Shown here in pieces: positions 1 to 7,568 of a DNA stretch of 10,380 nucleotides (the first letter of the stretch is position 1; each line of letters starts with the position of its first letter). Below the pieces are notes generated by a model. The model searched no databases and was not told the origin of the DNA. It was given only the letters and a program-made list of their open reading frames with translations. The translations under genes were made by a program, and so were the position numbers. The DNA is from Alphaproteobacteria bacterium HGW-Alphaproteobacteria-13 (lineage in GTDB: Bacteria; Pseudomonadota; Alphaproteobacteria; Sphingomonadales; Sphingomonadaceae): positions 1 through 10,380 of the forward strand of contig PHEM01000087.1 of the NCBI GenBank assembly GCA_002842935.1, given 5' to 3'.

Positions 1-1
1 G

Positions 2-274
2 CCTTCGATCCCGGCGGAGATGTGGCCCGAGGGCGCGCAGATCGTCCGCGCGCCCTATCTCGGCACTTTCTATCGCGCGCCCAAGCCCGGCTCCGCGCCC
101 TATGTCGAAGTCGGCAGCAGAGTGACGAGCGAATCCGAACTATGTCTGGTGGAGGTGATGAAGCTGTTCACGACGGTGCGCGCGGCGGACGACGGCATCG
201 TCCACGCGGTCCTGGCGGATGACGGTGCGCTGGTCGAAGCCGACCAGGCGCTGTTCGTGATCGTGAAGGGCTGA
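2..274 (+). CDS. Biotin carboxyl carrier protein (AccB-like), 3' part only
   Basis: The frame is open from the left edge, so the true start lies outside the window; the ATG at 20 is taken as internal. The visible 90 residues are the tail of a Pro-rich linker followed by a complete biotinyl domain. The domain opens with VRAPYLGTFYRAP and carries the biotinylation motif EVMKL, with the acceptor lysine encoded at 161-163. It ends with the second half-barrel (DDGIVHAVLADDGALVEADQALFVIV). In this family the lysine-bound biotin is carboxylated by the biotin carboxylase and then visits the carboxyltransferase. Both partners follow directly downstream, the first only 2 bases away. The AccB-type opening is shared with housekeeping acetyl-CoA carboxylase, but the neighbours point to a catabolic carboxylase (inference). 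It is also a relative of the biotin-less protein at 9885-10274. Confidence 0.93.
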   Translation, partial: PSIPAEMWPEGAQIVRAPYLGTFYRAPKPGSAPYVEVGSRVTSESELCLVEVMKLFTTVRAADDGIVHAVLADDGALVEADQALFVIVKG

Positions 275-276
275 CG

Positions 277-1644
277 ATGCCGATCGGCCGCCTGTTCATC
301 GCCAATCGCGGCGAGATCGCCTTGCGCGTCGCGCGCGCGGCGCGGGCGCTGAACATCGAAACGGTGCTCGGCGTGTCGGACGCCGACCGCGACAGCGCGG
401 CGGCGCGGCTCGTCGACCGCACGGTCGTGCTGGGACCGGGACCGGCGGCGCGCAGCTATCTCGACGCAAAGCTGGTCGTCCAGGCCGCCAAGGCGACGGG
501 GTGCGACGCGCTGCATCCCGGCTATGGCTTCCTGTCCGAACGCGCGATGTTCGCGCGATTGTGCGAAGAGCATGGCATCGTCTTCGTCGGGCCGCAGCCG
601 GACATCATCGACGCGCTGGGCGACAAGCTGCGCGCGCGCGAGATGGCGGCGGCGGCGGGCGTGCCGTTGGTGCCGGGCAGCGGGGAAATCCGCAGCGCCG
701 CCGACGCGCGGCGCATCGCCGACGACATCGGCTATCCGGTGCTGCTGAAGGCGGCGGCGGGCGGCGGCGGGCGCGGCATGGTGATCGCCAACAATGGCGA
801 GGAGGTCGAAGCGGGCTATGGCCGCGCGAGCGCCGAGGCGCTGGCGGCCTTCAACGACGGCACATTGTTCATGGAACGCTTCGTTCCCGAGGCGCGCCAT
901 GTCGAGGTGCAGTTGATCGGCGACGGCCGGGGCAAGGTCGTTCATTTCGGCGAGCGCGACTGTTCGGTGCAGCGCCGCTATCAGAAGCTGATCGAGGAGG
1001 CGCCGAGCGTCGCCATGCCCGACGCGCTGCGCGCGCGACTGCACAAGGCGGCGGTCGATCTGGCGGCGAGCGTCGACTACCGCAACGCGGGCACCGTCGA
1101 GTTCCTCTATGACGTGCTGCGTCAGGAGGTCTACTTCATCGAGGTCAACGCGCGCATCCAGGTCGAGCATCCCGTGAGCGAGATGGTGAGCGGCGTCGAT
1201 CTGGTGCAGCAGCAATTGCGCGTCGCGGGCGGGCAGGGGCTGTCGATGGGGCAGGCCGATGTCGTCCTGTCGGGACATGCGATCGAGTGCCGCATCAATG
1301 CCGAGGATGCGGCGCGGGGCTTCGTCCCGGTGCCGGGCACGATCAGCCGGTGGCAACCGCCCGAAGGCGAGGGCATAAGGCTCGACAGCCATATGGACAG
1401 CGGCGCCGTCATCCCGCCCTTCTATGACTCGATGGTCGGCAAGCTGATCGTGCACGGCCGCGACCGCGCAGAGGCAGTGACGCGGCTGACCGGCGCGCTC
1501 GATGCCTTCATCGTCGAGGGCGTCCCGACGACGATCGACCTTCACCGCCGGATCGTCCGTCATCCCGATTTCATCGCCAACCGCTTTCATACGCGCTGGC
1601 TCGAACAAGTCATGCTCGCCGAACCGGCGATCGCAGCGGAGTAG
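277..1644 (+). CDS. accC: Biotin carboxylase subunit (AccC family)
   Basis: This 455-residue ATP-grasp enzyme has the normal length for a free biotin carboxylase. It carboxylates carrier-bound biotin using ATP and bicarbonate in the cytoplasm. Visible landmarks are the N-terminal IANRGEIA, K117 and K158 of the nucleotide site, the Gly-rich loop GGGGRGM near 162-168, and K237 in CSVQRRYQK (most relatives have RRHQK, so His is Tyr here). The catalytic block EVNARIQVEHP supplies R293, Q295 and E297. R368 in GIRLDSH matches the bicarbonate/biotin arginine. The C-terminal biotin carboxylase domain follows (PPFYDSMVGKLI). The start is the ATG 2 bases after the carrier stop, with AAGGG 6 bases upstream. 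accC is the family name. Here the enzyme probably serves the substrate-specific carboxylase of this cluster rather than fatty acid synthesis (inference from neighbours). Confidence 0.93.
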   Translation: MPIGRLFIANRGEIALRVARAARALNIETVLGVSDADRDSAAARLVDRTVVLGPGPAARSYLDAKLVVQAAKATGCDALHPGYGFLSERAMFARLCEEHGIVFVGPQPDIIDALGDKLRAREMAAAAGVPLVPGSGEIRSAADARRIADDIGYPVLLKAAAGGGGRGMVIANNGEEVEAGYGRASAEALAAFNDGTLFMERFVPEARHVEVQLIGDGRGKVVHFGERDCSVQRRYQKLIEEAPSVAMPDALRARLHKAAVDLAASVDYRNAGTVEFLYDVLRQEVYFIEVNARIQVEHPVSEMVSGVDLVQQQLRVAGGQGLSMGQADVVLSGHAIECRINAEDAARGFVPVPGTISRWQPPEGEGIRLDSHMDSGAVIPPFYDSMVGKLIVHGRDRAEAVTRLTGALDAFIVEGVPTTIDLHRRIVRHPDFIANRFHTRWLEQVMLAEPAIAAE

Positions 1645-1647
1645 GCC

Positions 1648-3102
1648 ATGGCCCATATCAGCTTTCTCGACGAAACCTGCCGCGACGGCCAGCAAAGCCT
1701 GTGGGGCATGCGGATGCAGGCCGGGCAGGCGAGTCCCGTGCTGCCGATCATCGACCGGACGGGCTATTCGACGATCAGCCTGGCCGGATCGTCGCTGTTC
1801 GAAGTGCTGGTCCGCCATTGCCAGGAGGACCCCTGGGCGGGGTTCGACCTGATGATGAGCCGGATCAGGAACACCCCCGTGCGCGGCGGCATCCGGTCGA
1901 ACGGATCGGTGACGTTCGGTTTCACGCCGCAGGCGCTGATGGACCTGTGGATGGAGCGGCTTTGCGTTCACGGCGTGCGGAGCTGGTGGATTTACGACGT
2001 GCTGTTCAACATCGACAAGATGGCGCGGCTCGCGAAGCTGTCCAAGAAATATGACTGCAAGGTCGCGGCGACGATGCTGTTCACCCTGTCGCCGGTGCAC
2101 GACGACGCCTTCTGGGCCGACAAGGCCGACAAATTGTCGGCGATCCCGGAGGTCGACAGCCTGCTGCTATACGATACCGGCGGCGTCCTCGACCGCGAGC
2201 GGATCAGGACGCTGGTTCCCGCGATCGTCGCCAATGCGCGCGGCAAGCCGGTCGAAATGCATTCGAACAATATGCTCGGCCAGTCGGCCAAGGCCTATTG
2301 CGACGCGGTCGAGTTCGGCGTCACCGTGCTGCACACCGCGGCGCGATCGATGGCGAACGGCCCGTCGATTCCGTCGATCGACATCATGGTCAAGAATATG
2401 GAGACGCTGGGCCATACCCACGATATCGACGTGTCGAAGCTGCATCCGGTGTCGGAGCATTTTCGCAAGGTCGCGAAGACCGCGGGCTATCTTCATGACC
2501 AGCATTATGAATATGACGTCACCTCGCTGACCACCCAGATTCCCGGCGGGATGATGGGAACGCTGCGCAACCAGTTAATCCAGCAGAATATGCTCGACAT
2601 GCTACCCGCGGTGCTCGACGAGGTCGCGGCGGTGCGGCGCGAGCTGGGCTATCCCGGCATGGCGACGCCCTTCGCGCAGCTCGTCGGGACGCTCGCCGTG
2701 CTCAACATCGTCACTGGGAAGCGTTATGGCGCGATCCCCGACGAAGTGATCCAATATGCCGCGGGCTATTATGGCGAACCCCCCGCGCCGATCGATCCCG
2801 ACGTCATGGACCGCATCGCCGCCGCGCCGCGCGCGAAGGACATCTTCGGCCATCCGCCGCCCGAACCCGATCTTGCGGAGCTGAAGCGCCAGCACGGCAC
2901 CGACGATGAGGACGAGTTGATCCTCCGCGCGCTCGTCCCCGCCGCTGATATCGATCGGATGCGCGCCGCCGGGCCGCTGAAGCAGGATTATCCGACACTG
3001 TCCTCGCCCGAGATGGAGCAGGTAAGGCGGCTGATGCAGGTGGCGAAAACCCCGTTCGTGCAGATCAGGTCGGCGGAACTTGATCTCGTCATGCGGCGCT
3101 GA
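1648..3102 (+). CDS. Divergent carboxyltransferase subunit, pyruvate carboxylase/oxaloacetate decarboxylase alpha-like
   Basis: This 484-residue HMGL-like TIM barrel is followed by the helical carboxyltransferase domain. Family landmarks are DETCRDGQQS (residues 8-17, family DTTxRDxHQS), YDVLFNIDKM near 116-125, LSPVHDDAF near 148-155, TQIPGGMMGTLRNQL near 296-310 and GEPPAPID near 376-383. Key residues differ from pyruvate-type enzymes. R12, D13 and Q16 are kept, but the carboxylated metal-bridging Lys of KDMAG is Tyr175 (YDTGG). The HxH metal pair is H205-S-N207, and the catalytic Thr of GTSQP is Pro239 (GPSIP). The substrate is therefore unlikely to be pyruvate or oxaloacetate. Context suggests carboxylation of an aryl methyl ketone, possibly phosphorylated (inference). 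The start is an ATG 3 bases after the biotin carboxylase stop, with GGAG at 1638-1641. No biotinyl domain is attached; the upstream carrier supplies it. Confidence 0.85.
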   Translation: MAHISFLDETCRDGQQSLWGMRMQAGQASPVLPIIDRTGYSTISLAGSSLFEVLVRHCQEDPWAGFDLMMSRIRNTPVRGGIRSNGSVTFGFTPQALMDLWMERLCVHGVRSWWIYDVLFNIDKMARLAKLSKKYDCKVAATMLFTLSPVHDDAFWADKADKLSAIPEVDSLLLYDTGGVLDRERIRTLVPAIVANARGKPVEMHSNNMLGQSAKAYCDAVEFGVTVLHTAARSMANGPSIPSIDIMVKNMETLGHTHDIDVSKLHPVSEHFRKVAKTAGYLHDQHYEYDVTSLTTQIPGGMMGTLRNQLIQQNMLDMLPAVLDEVAAVRRELGYPGMATPFAQLVGTLAVLNIVTGKRYGAIPDEVIQYAAGYYGEPPAPIDPDVMDRIAAAPRAKDIFGHPPPEPDLAELKRQHGTDDEDELILRALVPAADIDRMRAAGPLKQDYPTLSSPEMEQVRRLMQVAKTPFVQIRSAELDLVMRR

Positions 3103-3107
3103 CCGCC

Positions 3108-4658
3108 ATGCGCATGATCGACTATTTCGATCGCGGCGTGCGCATCGCGCACGACAAGCCGTGCATGGTCGCCGGGGACGTCGCGCGCAGCTACGCCGAG
3201 GTCGCGGCGCGCAGCCACGCCATCGCCCGCGCGCTGATCGCCGACGGCTTCGCGGCGGGCGCACACGCCGCCGTGCTGAGCGGCAATGCGATGGAGGCGT
3301 TCGAGGCGATCCTCGGCATCCTGCGCGCCGACGGCATATGGGTGATGGCGAACAACCGCGCCGCCGTGGGCGAGAATGCCTATCTGCTCGACCTGCTCGA
3401 CGTCGATACGCTGTTCGTCCACAGCGAGGTCGCGGACCGCATCGCCGCCTTTCGCGCCGAATGCCCGAACATCCGCCGCTATATCGCGCTCGACCGGCCG
3501 TTTGCGCAGGCCGATCTGTTCCTTGGGGACATGCTCGACCGTTCCGGCGATGCGGCGCCGCAGCGCCGGTCGGGGCATGAGGACGAGCTGGCATTCCTCG
3601 GCAACACCGGCGGGACGACGGGGCGGCCGAAGGGGGTGATGCTGTCGAACCGCAACTGGCAGGCACTGGTGTCGAGCCTCGTCGCGTCGATGCCGATGAA
3701 GGTGCCGCCGGTGAACCTGGTCGCGGCGCCGATGACGCATGCGGCGGGACCGCTGGCGCTTGCCAGCATGGCGCTGGGCGGCACGGTCGTGGTGCTGCCG
3801 AAATTCGAGCCGCCCGCGGTCGTGGACGCGATCGAGCGGTACCGCGTGACCTATATGTTCCTGCCGCCGACCGCGATCTATATGCTGCTCGCGGAACCGG
3901 GCGTGCGCACGGCCGATCTCTCCAGTCTCGAATATATCTCCTATGCCGGGGCGCCGATGTCGCTCGACCGGCTGAGGGAGGCGATCGAGGTGTTCGGCCC
4001 GGTGATGAACGCCAGCTTCGGCCAGACCGAAGCGCCGATGTGCGTCACCGCGATGCCGCCGCACGAGCATCTGGACGCCAGCGGCGAATTTGCGCATCCG
4101 GGCAGTTGCGGCCGCGCGAACCTGCACTCGATCGTCGAGATCATGGATGAGGAGGGGCATATCCTGCCCCCCGGGGAGCGCGGCGAGATCGTCGTGCGCG
4201 GGCCGCTGGTGATGGCGGGATATTACAAGAATCCGGAAGCGACGGCGGAGGTGTCGGCGTTCGGCTGGCACCATACAGGCGACATCGGTGTGCGCGACGC
4301 CGACGGCTGGTTCTATGTCGTCGACCGCAAGAAGGACATGATCATCTCGGGCGGGTTCAACATCTATCCCGCCGAGGTCGAACAGGCGATCCTCGCCTGC
4401 GCAGATGTGCAGGACTGCGCGGTGATCGGAGTGCCCGACGACAAGTGGGGCGAGGCGGTGGTCGCGGTGGTCGAGCCGCGCGCGGGCGCCAGCATCGATG
4501 CGCGCGCGCTGCTCGCGGCGGCGCGCGAGGCGCTGGGACCGGTCAAGACGCCCAAGGCGATCGAGATCGTCGAGGCGCTGCCGCGCAGCAATGCCGGCAA
4601 GGTGCTGCGCGCCGAACTGCGGCGCGAACGCTGGACGGCGGCGGGAAGAGCGATCTGA
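3108..4658 (+). CDS. AMP-forming acyl/aroyl-CoA ligase (ANL superfamily)
   Basis: This 516-residue adenylate-forming enzyme is full length for the family. It activates a carboxylic acid with ATP and then forms the CoA thioester. Visible core motifs are the P-loop NTGGTTGRPKG (166-176), FGQTEAP (304-310), the ribose-binding HTGD with D392, the hinge DRKKDMIISGGFNIYP starting at D406, and the C-terminal PRSNAGKVLRAEL with catalytic K498. The first ATG follows the carboxyltransferase stop by 5 bases with no strong Shine-Dalgarno, so translational coupling is likely; a second ATG lies at 3114. It sits between a carboxylase and a thiolase, so the likely substrate is the beta-keto acid made by carboxylation, such as an aroylacetate, converted to its CoA ester before thiolysis (inference). 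Sequence alone does not fix the substrate; a medium-chain or aromatic acid ligase role remains possible. Confidence 0.9.
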   Translation: MRMIDYFDRGVRIAHDKPCMVAGDVARSYAEVAARSHAIARALIADGFAAGAHAAVLSGNAMEAFEAILGILRADGIWVMANNRAAVGENAYLLDLLDVDTLFVHSEVADRIAAFRAECPNIRRYIALDRPFAQADLFLGDMLDRSGDAAPQRRSGHEDELAFLGNTGGTTGRPKGVMLSNRNWQALVSSLVASMPMKVPPVNLVAAPMTHAAGPLALASMALGGTVVVLPKFEPPAVVDAIERYRVTYMFLPPTAIYMLLAEPGVRTADLSSLEYISYAGAPMSLDRLREAIEVFGPVMNASFGQTEAPMCVTAMPPHEHLDASGEFAHPGSCGRANLHSIVEIMDEEGHILPPGERGEIVVRGPLVMAGYYKNPEATAEVSAFGWHHTGDIGVRDADGWFYVVDRKKDMIISGGFNIYPAEVEQAILACADVQDCAVIGVPDDKWGEAVVAVVEPRAGASIDARALLAAAREALGPVKTPKAIEIVEALPRSNAGKVLRAELRRERWTAAGRAI

Positions 4659-5884
4659 TGCGCGATGCCGTCATCCTCGGCGTCGGCATGACGCCGTTCG
4701 GGCGTCACCTCGACAAGAGCCACGAGCAGTTGACGCAGTGGGCGGTGCGCGAGGCGCTGGCCGACAGCGGCGTGCCGCCGCAGGCGATCGACATGGCGAT
4801 CTATGCCAATGTCATCCAGGGATTTTTCGCAGGCGAGATGTCGATCCCCGGCGAATATGCGCTGCGCCCGCTGGGCATTTCGGGGGTGCGCGCGATGCAT
4901 GTCGAGGCGGCGTGCGCGAGCGCGACGATGGGCCTGCACGTCGCGGTCGACTATGTCCGCGCAGGGCTGGCCGACATGGTGCTCGTCGTCGGTGTGGAAA
5001 AGCTCTATTCGGACGACCGCGCCAAAAAGTTCGCGGTCTTCCAGCAACCGCGCGATATCGTCGAGGCCGAAGCCTATCTGGCCAAGACCGCAAAGCTGCT
5101 CACCCCGGTGCCGCCGGGCGGGGAGAGCGAAAGTCCCAATATATTGATGCGGGCCTATGCCGCGCAGGCGCGGCTGCATATCGCCGCCTATGGCTCCACG
5201 CAGCGCCAGATCGCGGCGGTCGCGGCCAAGGATCACGGTCATTCGGTGCACAATCCGCGCAGCCAGTATCGCAAGGCCATGTCGGTCGAGGAAGTGCTGG
5301 CCGCGCCGACGGTCGCCTGGCCGCTGACCAGCCCGATGTGCGCGCCGATCAGCGACGGCGCGGCGGCGGCCATCGTGTGCGCCGCCGACTGGGCCGGGCG
5401 CTTCCCCGACGCGCGCGCCGTGCGCGTGCTCGCGGCGGAATCGCGGACGGGCAGCGACCGCGCCCCCGACGACTACGCGAGGCATGTGACGCGCATCGTC
5501 GCCGCGCGAGCCTATGAAAAGGCGGGCGTCGGGCCGGGCGACATCGATGTCGCCGAGGTCCATGACGCCAGTTCGATCGGCGAGATGATCCAGACCGAAG
5601 CGCTGAATCTATGCGCCGCCGGTGAGGCGGGCGCCGCGGCGGAGCGCGGCGAAACGGCGCTTGGCGGACGCATTCCCGTCAATGTGTCGGGCGGTCTCGT
5701 GTCGAAAGGCCATCCGCTGGGCGCGACGGGGCTGGGGCAGATATTCGAGCTGGTCACGCAGCTGCGCGGCGATGCCGGTGCGCGGCAGGTCGCGGGCGCG
5801 CGGATCGCGATCGCCGAGAACAGCGGCGGTTTCTATGGCGTCGAGGACGGCCTGTCGGCGGTGACGATCCTCGCCCGCAGCTAA
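4658..5884 (+). CDS. SCP2-type thiolase / acetyl-CoA acetyltransferase-like protein
   Basis: This is a 408-residue thiolase-fold protein. The nucleophile is C86 in EAACASATMG. H302 lies in VHDASS and H352 in KGHPLGATG. The second cysteine motif of classical thiolases (CxGGG near the C-terminus) reads ENSGGFYG (387-394), as expected for the SCP2/lipid-transfer branch, which lacks that cysteine. The start ATG overlaps the ligase stop by one base (TGATG), with GGAAG 9 bases upstream, so the two genes are translationally coupled. The frame extends further upstream, but that part lies within the ligase gene. The likely role is CoA-dependent cleavage of an aroylacetyl-CoA to aroyl-CoA plus acetyl-CoA, completing removal of the ketone side chain (inference from order). 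The stop overlaps the convergent surE stop by 4 bases, leaving no space for a terminator between them. Confidence 0.9.
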   Translation: MRDAVILGVGMTPFGRHLDKSHEQLTQWAVREALADSGVPPQAIDMAIYANVIQGFFAGEMSIPGEYALRPLGISGVRAMHVEAACASATMGLHVAVDYVRAGLADMVLVVGVEKLYSDDRAKKFAVFQQPRDIVEAEAYLAKTAKLLTPVPPGGESESPNILMRAYAAQARLHIAAYGSTQRQIAAVAAKDHGHSVHNPRSQYRKAMSVEEVLAAPTVAWPLTSPMCAPISDGAAAAIVCAADWAGRFPDARAVRVLAAESRTGSDRAPDDYARHVTRIVAARAYEKAGVGPGDIDVAEVHDASSIGEMIQTEALNLCAAGEAGAAAERGETALGGRIPVNVSGGLVSKGHPLGATGLGQIFELVTQLRGDAGARQVAGARIAIAENSGGFYGVEDGLSAVTILARS

Positions 5885-6657
5885 TCCGCGAACAGCCCGG
5901 CGATTTCCGGCACCACGTCGTGCGCCGTCATTTCGAGTTGCAGCGGCGTGACCGAAACGCGGTTGGCGATCGCGGCGTGGAGATCATTGCCGTCCAGATC
6001 GCCGCCGTCGGGAAAGCCGATCTTGATCCAGTAATAGGGGACATGACGCTCGTCGACGCGGCGCACCGGGCGGAAGGCGCCCGAGGGGCGCTGACCCTGC
6101 GTCGTCGCGCGGATGCCAGTGACCTGATCCACCGGGCAGTTGGGAAAATTGACGTTGATGAAAAGGCCGGGCTTCCAATTCAGTTCCAGCAACTGACGGA
6201 TGACGATCGGCGCATAGGTGCGCGCGGTGTCCCAATATATCTCGCTTTGATAGCGGATGATCTGGCTGAGTGCGATGGCGGGGATGCCCAGGACCGCCCC
6301 CTCCATCGCCGCCGACGCGGTGCCCGAATAGGTGATGTCCTCGGCCAGATTGGGTCCCCGGTTGATCCCTGACAGGATCAGGTCGGGTTTGCGGTCGGTC
6401 ATAAATTCATAGATGCCCAGCAGCGCGCAGTCGGTCGGCGAACCCCGCACGGCCCAGTGGCGCTCGTCGCGCTGGACGACGCGCACGGGGTGGCTGATCG
6501 ACATGGAATGACCGGCGCCCGAACGTTCCTCGTCGGGCGCGACGACCCAGATATCGTCGCTGAACTGGCGCGCGACCTCTTCCAGCAGCACGATGCCGGG
6601 CGCATCGATGCCATCGTCGTTGACGATCAATATCCGGGGATCGGCCCTCAAGCCCAT
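5881..6657 (-). CDS. surE: SurE-family metal-dependent phosphatase
   Basis: With the start chosen here this is 258 residues, normal for SurE. Ligands of the metal site are visible: D14 and D15 in NDDG, S46 in PDEERSGAGHS, and N99 in SGINRGPNL. YSGTASAAMEG near 110-120 is the next SurE signature. SurE proteins hydrolyse phosphate monoesters, classically 5'/3' nucleotides. I chose the ATG at 6657 because GGAAGG lies 9 bases upstream. In-frame ATGs at 6666, 6681 and 6714 are possible, but the one at 6666 touches the GGAAGG, the others lack a ribosome site, and that at 6714 lies inside the likely promoter. Lying alone on the minus strand between the carboxylase and kinase operons, it may remove the phosphate added by the dikinase module (inference). 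A housekeeping nucleotidase is the alternative; housekeeping surE usually sits near pcm or serS, which are not seen here. Confidence 0.9.
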   Translation of the reverse strand: MGLRADPRILIVNDDGIDAPGIVLLEEVARQFSDDIWVVAPDEERSGAGHSMSISHPVRVVQRDERHWAVRGSPTDCALLGIYEFMTDRKPDLILSGINRGPNLAEDITYSGTASAAMEGAVLGIPAIALSQIIRYQSEIYWDTARTYAPIVIRQLLELNWKPGLFINVNFPNCPVDQVTGIRATTQGQRPSGAFRPVRRVDERHVPYYWIKIGFPDGGDLDGNDLHAAIANRVSVTPLQLEMTAHDVVPEIAGLFAD

Positions 6658-6691
6658 GGTCTTCATCCTTCCGCAATTCATTTGCCCGACC

Positions 6692-6721
6692 GCAATAGGG
6701 GAAAGAAGGTTCATTGGTCAA
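6692..6721 (-). promoter_or_regulatory. Putative sigma-70-type promoter for surE
   Basis: On the minus strand, TTGACC (6721-6716) and TATTGC (6697-6692) are separated by 18 bases, a plausible -35/-10 pair. Transcription would start near 6685, which favours the surE ATG at 6657 or 6666 over the upstream ATGs. This is a pattern match only. Confidence 0.4.
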
Positions 6722-6755
6722 TATCGTTCGACGATTTTGCCCAATGCTTATTGAC
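6717..6755. promoter_or_regulatory. Divergent control region with nested inverted repeats (candidate operator)
   Basis: A perfect 7-bp inverted repeat, GTCAATA (6717-6723) and TATTGAC (6749-6755), encloses a second palindrome, ATCGT-tcg-ACGAT (6723-6735). The outer arms coincide with the two opposed -35 elements, so the symmetry may only reflect back-to-back promoters. The inner palindrome is not explained by that and could bind a dimeric regulator. No regulator gene is present in the window. Confidence 0.4.
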
Positions 6756-6780
6756 ATCGGACACGCCATCCGGCACCTAG
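6751..6780 (+). promoter_or_regulatory. Putative promoter for the kinase operon, weak -10
   Basis: A consensus -35 box TTGACA lies at 6751-6756. No good -10 stands at normal spacing; the best window near 6774-6780 (CACCTAG) is poor. A strong -35 with a poor -10 would suit an activated promoter, but this is speculative. The next gene begins at 6822. Confidence 0.3.
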
Positions 6781-6821
6781 CGACGAAGCGAAGACGACCA
6801 TGAACGGCCAGGGGAAGAGGT

Positions 6822-7568
6822 TTGGCAAAGCTGCCCATCGACAATGCGCTCTATGTCAGGCCACCGGCATCGCCGCTGGTGGAAGCGACACTGGGGTTGG
6901 TCCAGGAACTGGTCCGCGACCGCCTGCGCACATCGGGGCGGGCCTGGGACGACTTCACGCTCGCGGGCGCGGACGACTTGCTGACCCGCGAGGATTTCGC
7001 CGCGATCGAGGCGCGATTGCTCGCGAGCGGCCACCGTTTCGACTGGTCGGCCAGCATTTCGGTCGCCGAACGCCCCGACGCCTATAAACCGGCGGACGAC
7101 GTTGCCGGGGGCGCAGCGGGCTTCACGCATCCCGAAGCGCCGAGCGGCGAGGCGGACGAGCAAGGCCGCGCGCTGCGCGGCGTCGGCGACAATGTCGTCC
7201 AGCATGCAGGTGATGTCAGCGGCATCGCGCGCTATATCCGTTCGAACGACCGCGTGCTTGCCTATCTGACGGACGGGGTGCCGCCGGGCACGATCGCGGT
7301 GATCGACGACAGCGGCGGCACGCTGACCGCGCCGATCATCGAGCAGTTCGCGGGCGTGATCTGCGCCGGGGGGACGGTGCGCTCGCACCTCGGCATATTG
7401 ACTCGCGAATATAATATTCCGTGCCTGATGAACGCGAAAGTCGCGGGCATAAGCGACGGCGACCGCGTGATGATCGAGGCGAGCGCGCCCGCCAAGACAA
7501 CCGAGGATTATCAGGAGGGCGTCGAACGTGTCGGCCGCGTCTGGCTGTTGGCGGGAGAGGGGGCATGA
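6822..7568 (+). CDS. PEP-utiliser mobile (phosphohistidine) domain protein, stand-alone
   Basis: This is a 248-residue protein. Its C-terminal part (about 140-220) is the swivelling His domain of PEP synthase/pyruvate phosphate dikinase. GGTVRSHLGILTREYNIP corresponds to the family GGxTSHxAIxAR signature, with H189 as the predicted phosphohistidine. The first 135 residues, including an acidic, low-complexity stretch near 90-120, match nothing I recognise. There is no ATP-grasp or PEP-binding barrel. The start is a TTG: an in-frame TGA at 6801 blocks any upstream ATG, and an AGGGGAAGAGG purine tract lies just before 6822. An overlapping ATG frame from 6800 is not protein-like. The gene leads a four-gene operon that includes a dikinase-like ATP-grasp protein. 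It may take phosphate from that protein and pass it to a phenolic acceptor, as in phenylphosphate synthase-type systems (inference). Confidence 0.85.
   Translation: MAKLPIDNALYVRPPASPLVEATLGLVQELVRDRLRTSGRAWDDFTLAGADDLLTREDFAAIEARLLASGHRFDWSASISVAERPDAYKPADDVAGGAAGFTHPEAPSGEADEQGRALRGVGDNVVQHAGDVSGIARYIRSNDRVLAYLTDGVPPGTIAVIDDSGGTLTAPIIEQFAGVICAGGTVRSHLGILTREYNIPCLMNAKVAGISDGDRVMIEASAPAKTTEDYQEGVERVGRVWLLAGEGA

Noticed and set aside
100..2100. 666-residue open frame on the minus strand
   Set aside because: Lies opposite the carrier, biotin carboxylase and carboxyltransferase genes. The product is rich in Arg, His, Ala and Asp without domains, typical of a GC-rich antisense shadow.
2..3102. 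Housekeeping acetyl-CoA carboxylase or pyruvate carboxylase
   Set aside because: There is no accA/accD. The carboxyltransferase is of the pyruvate type but lacks key pyruvate-carboxylase residues, and the ligase, thiolase and kinase context is catabolic.
2602..4274. Two long minus-strand open frames (2602-3666 and 2988-4274)
   Set aside because: They cover the carboxyltransferase and ligase genes, have Arg-rich unstructured products and overlap each other.
6788..6797. GCGAAGACGA shared with the terminal repeat at 10294-10303
   Set aside because: Ten bases of simple purine-rich GC sequence without a paired arm; likely chance or at most a worn repeat fragment.
6800..7087. ATG-initiated 95-residue frame before the first kinase-operon gene
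   Set aside because: It is out of frame with the His-domain gene, shows no domain, and its codons are the shifted reading of that gene.
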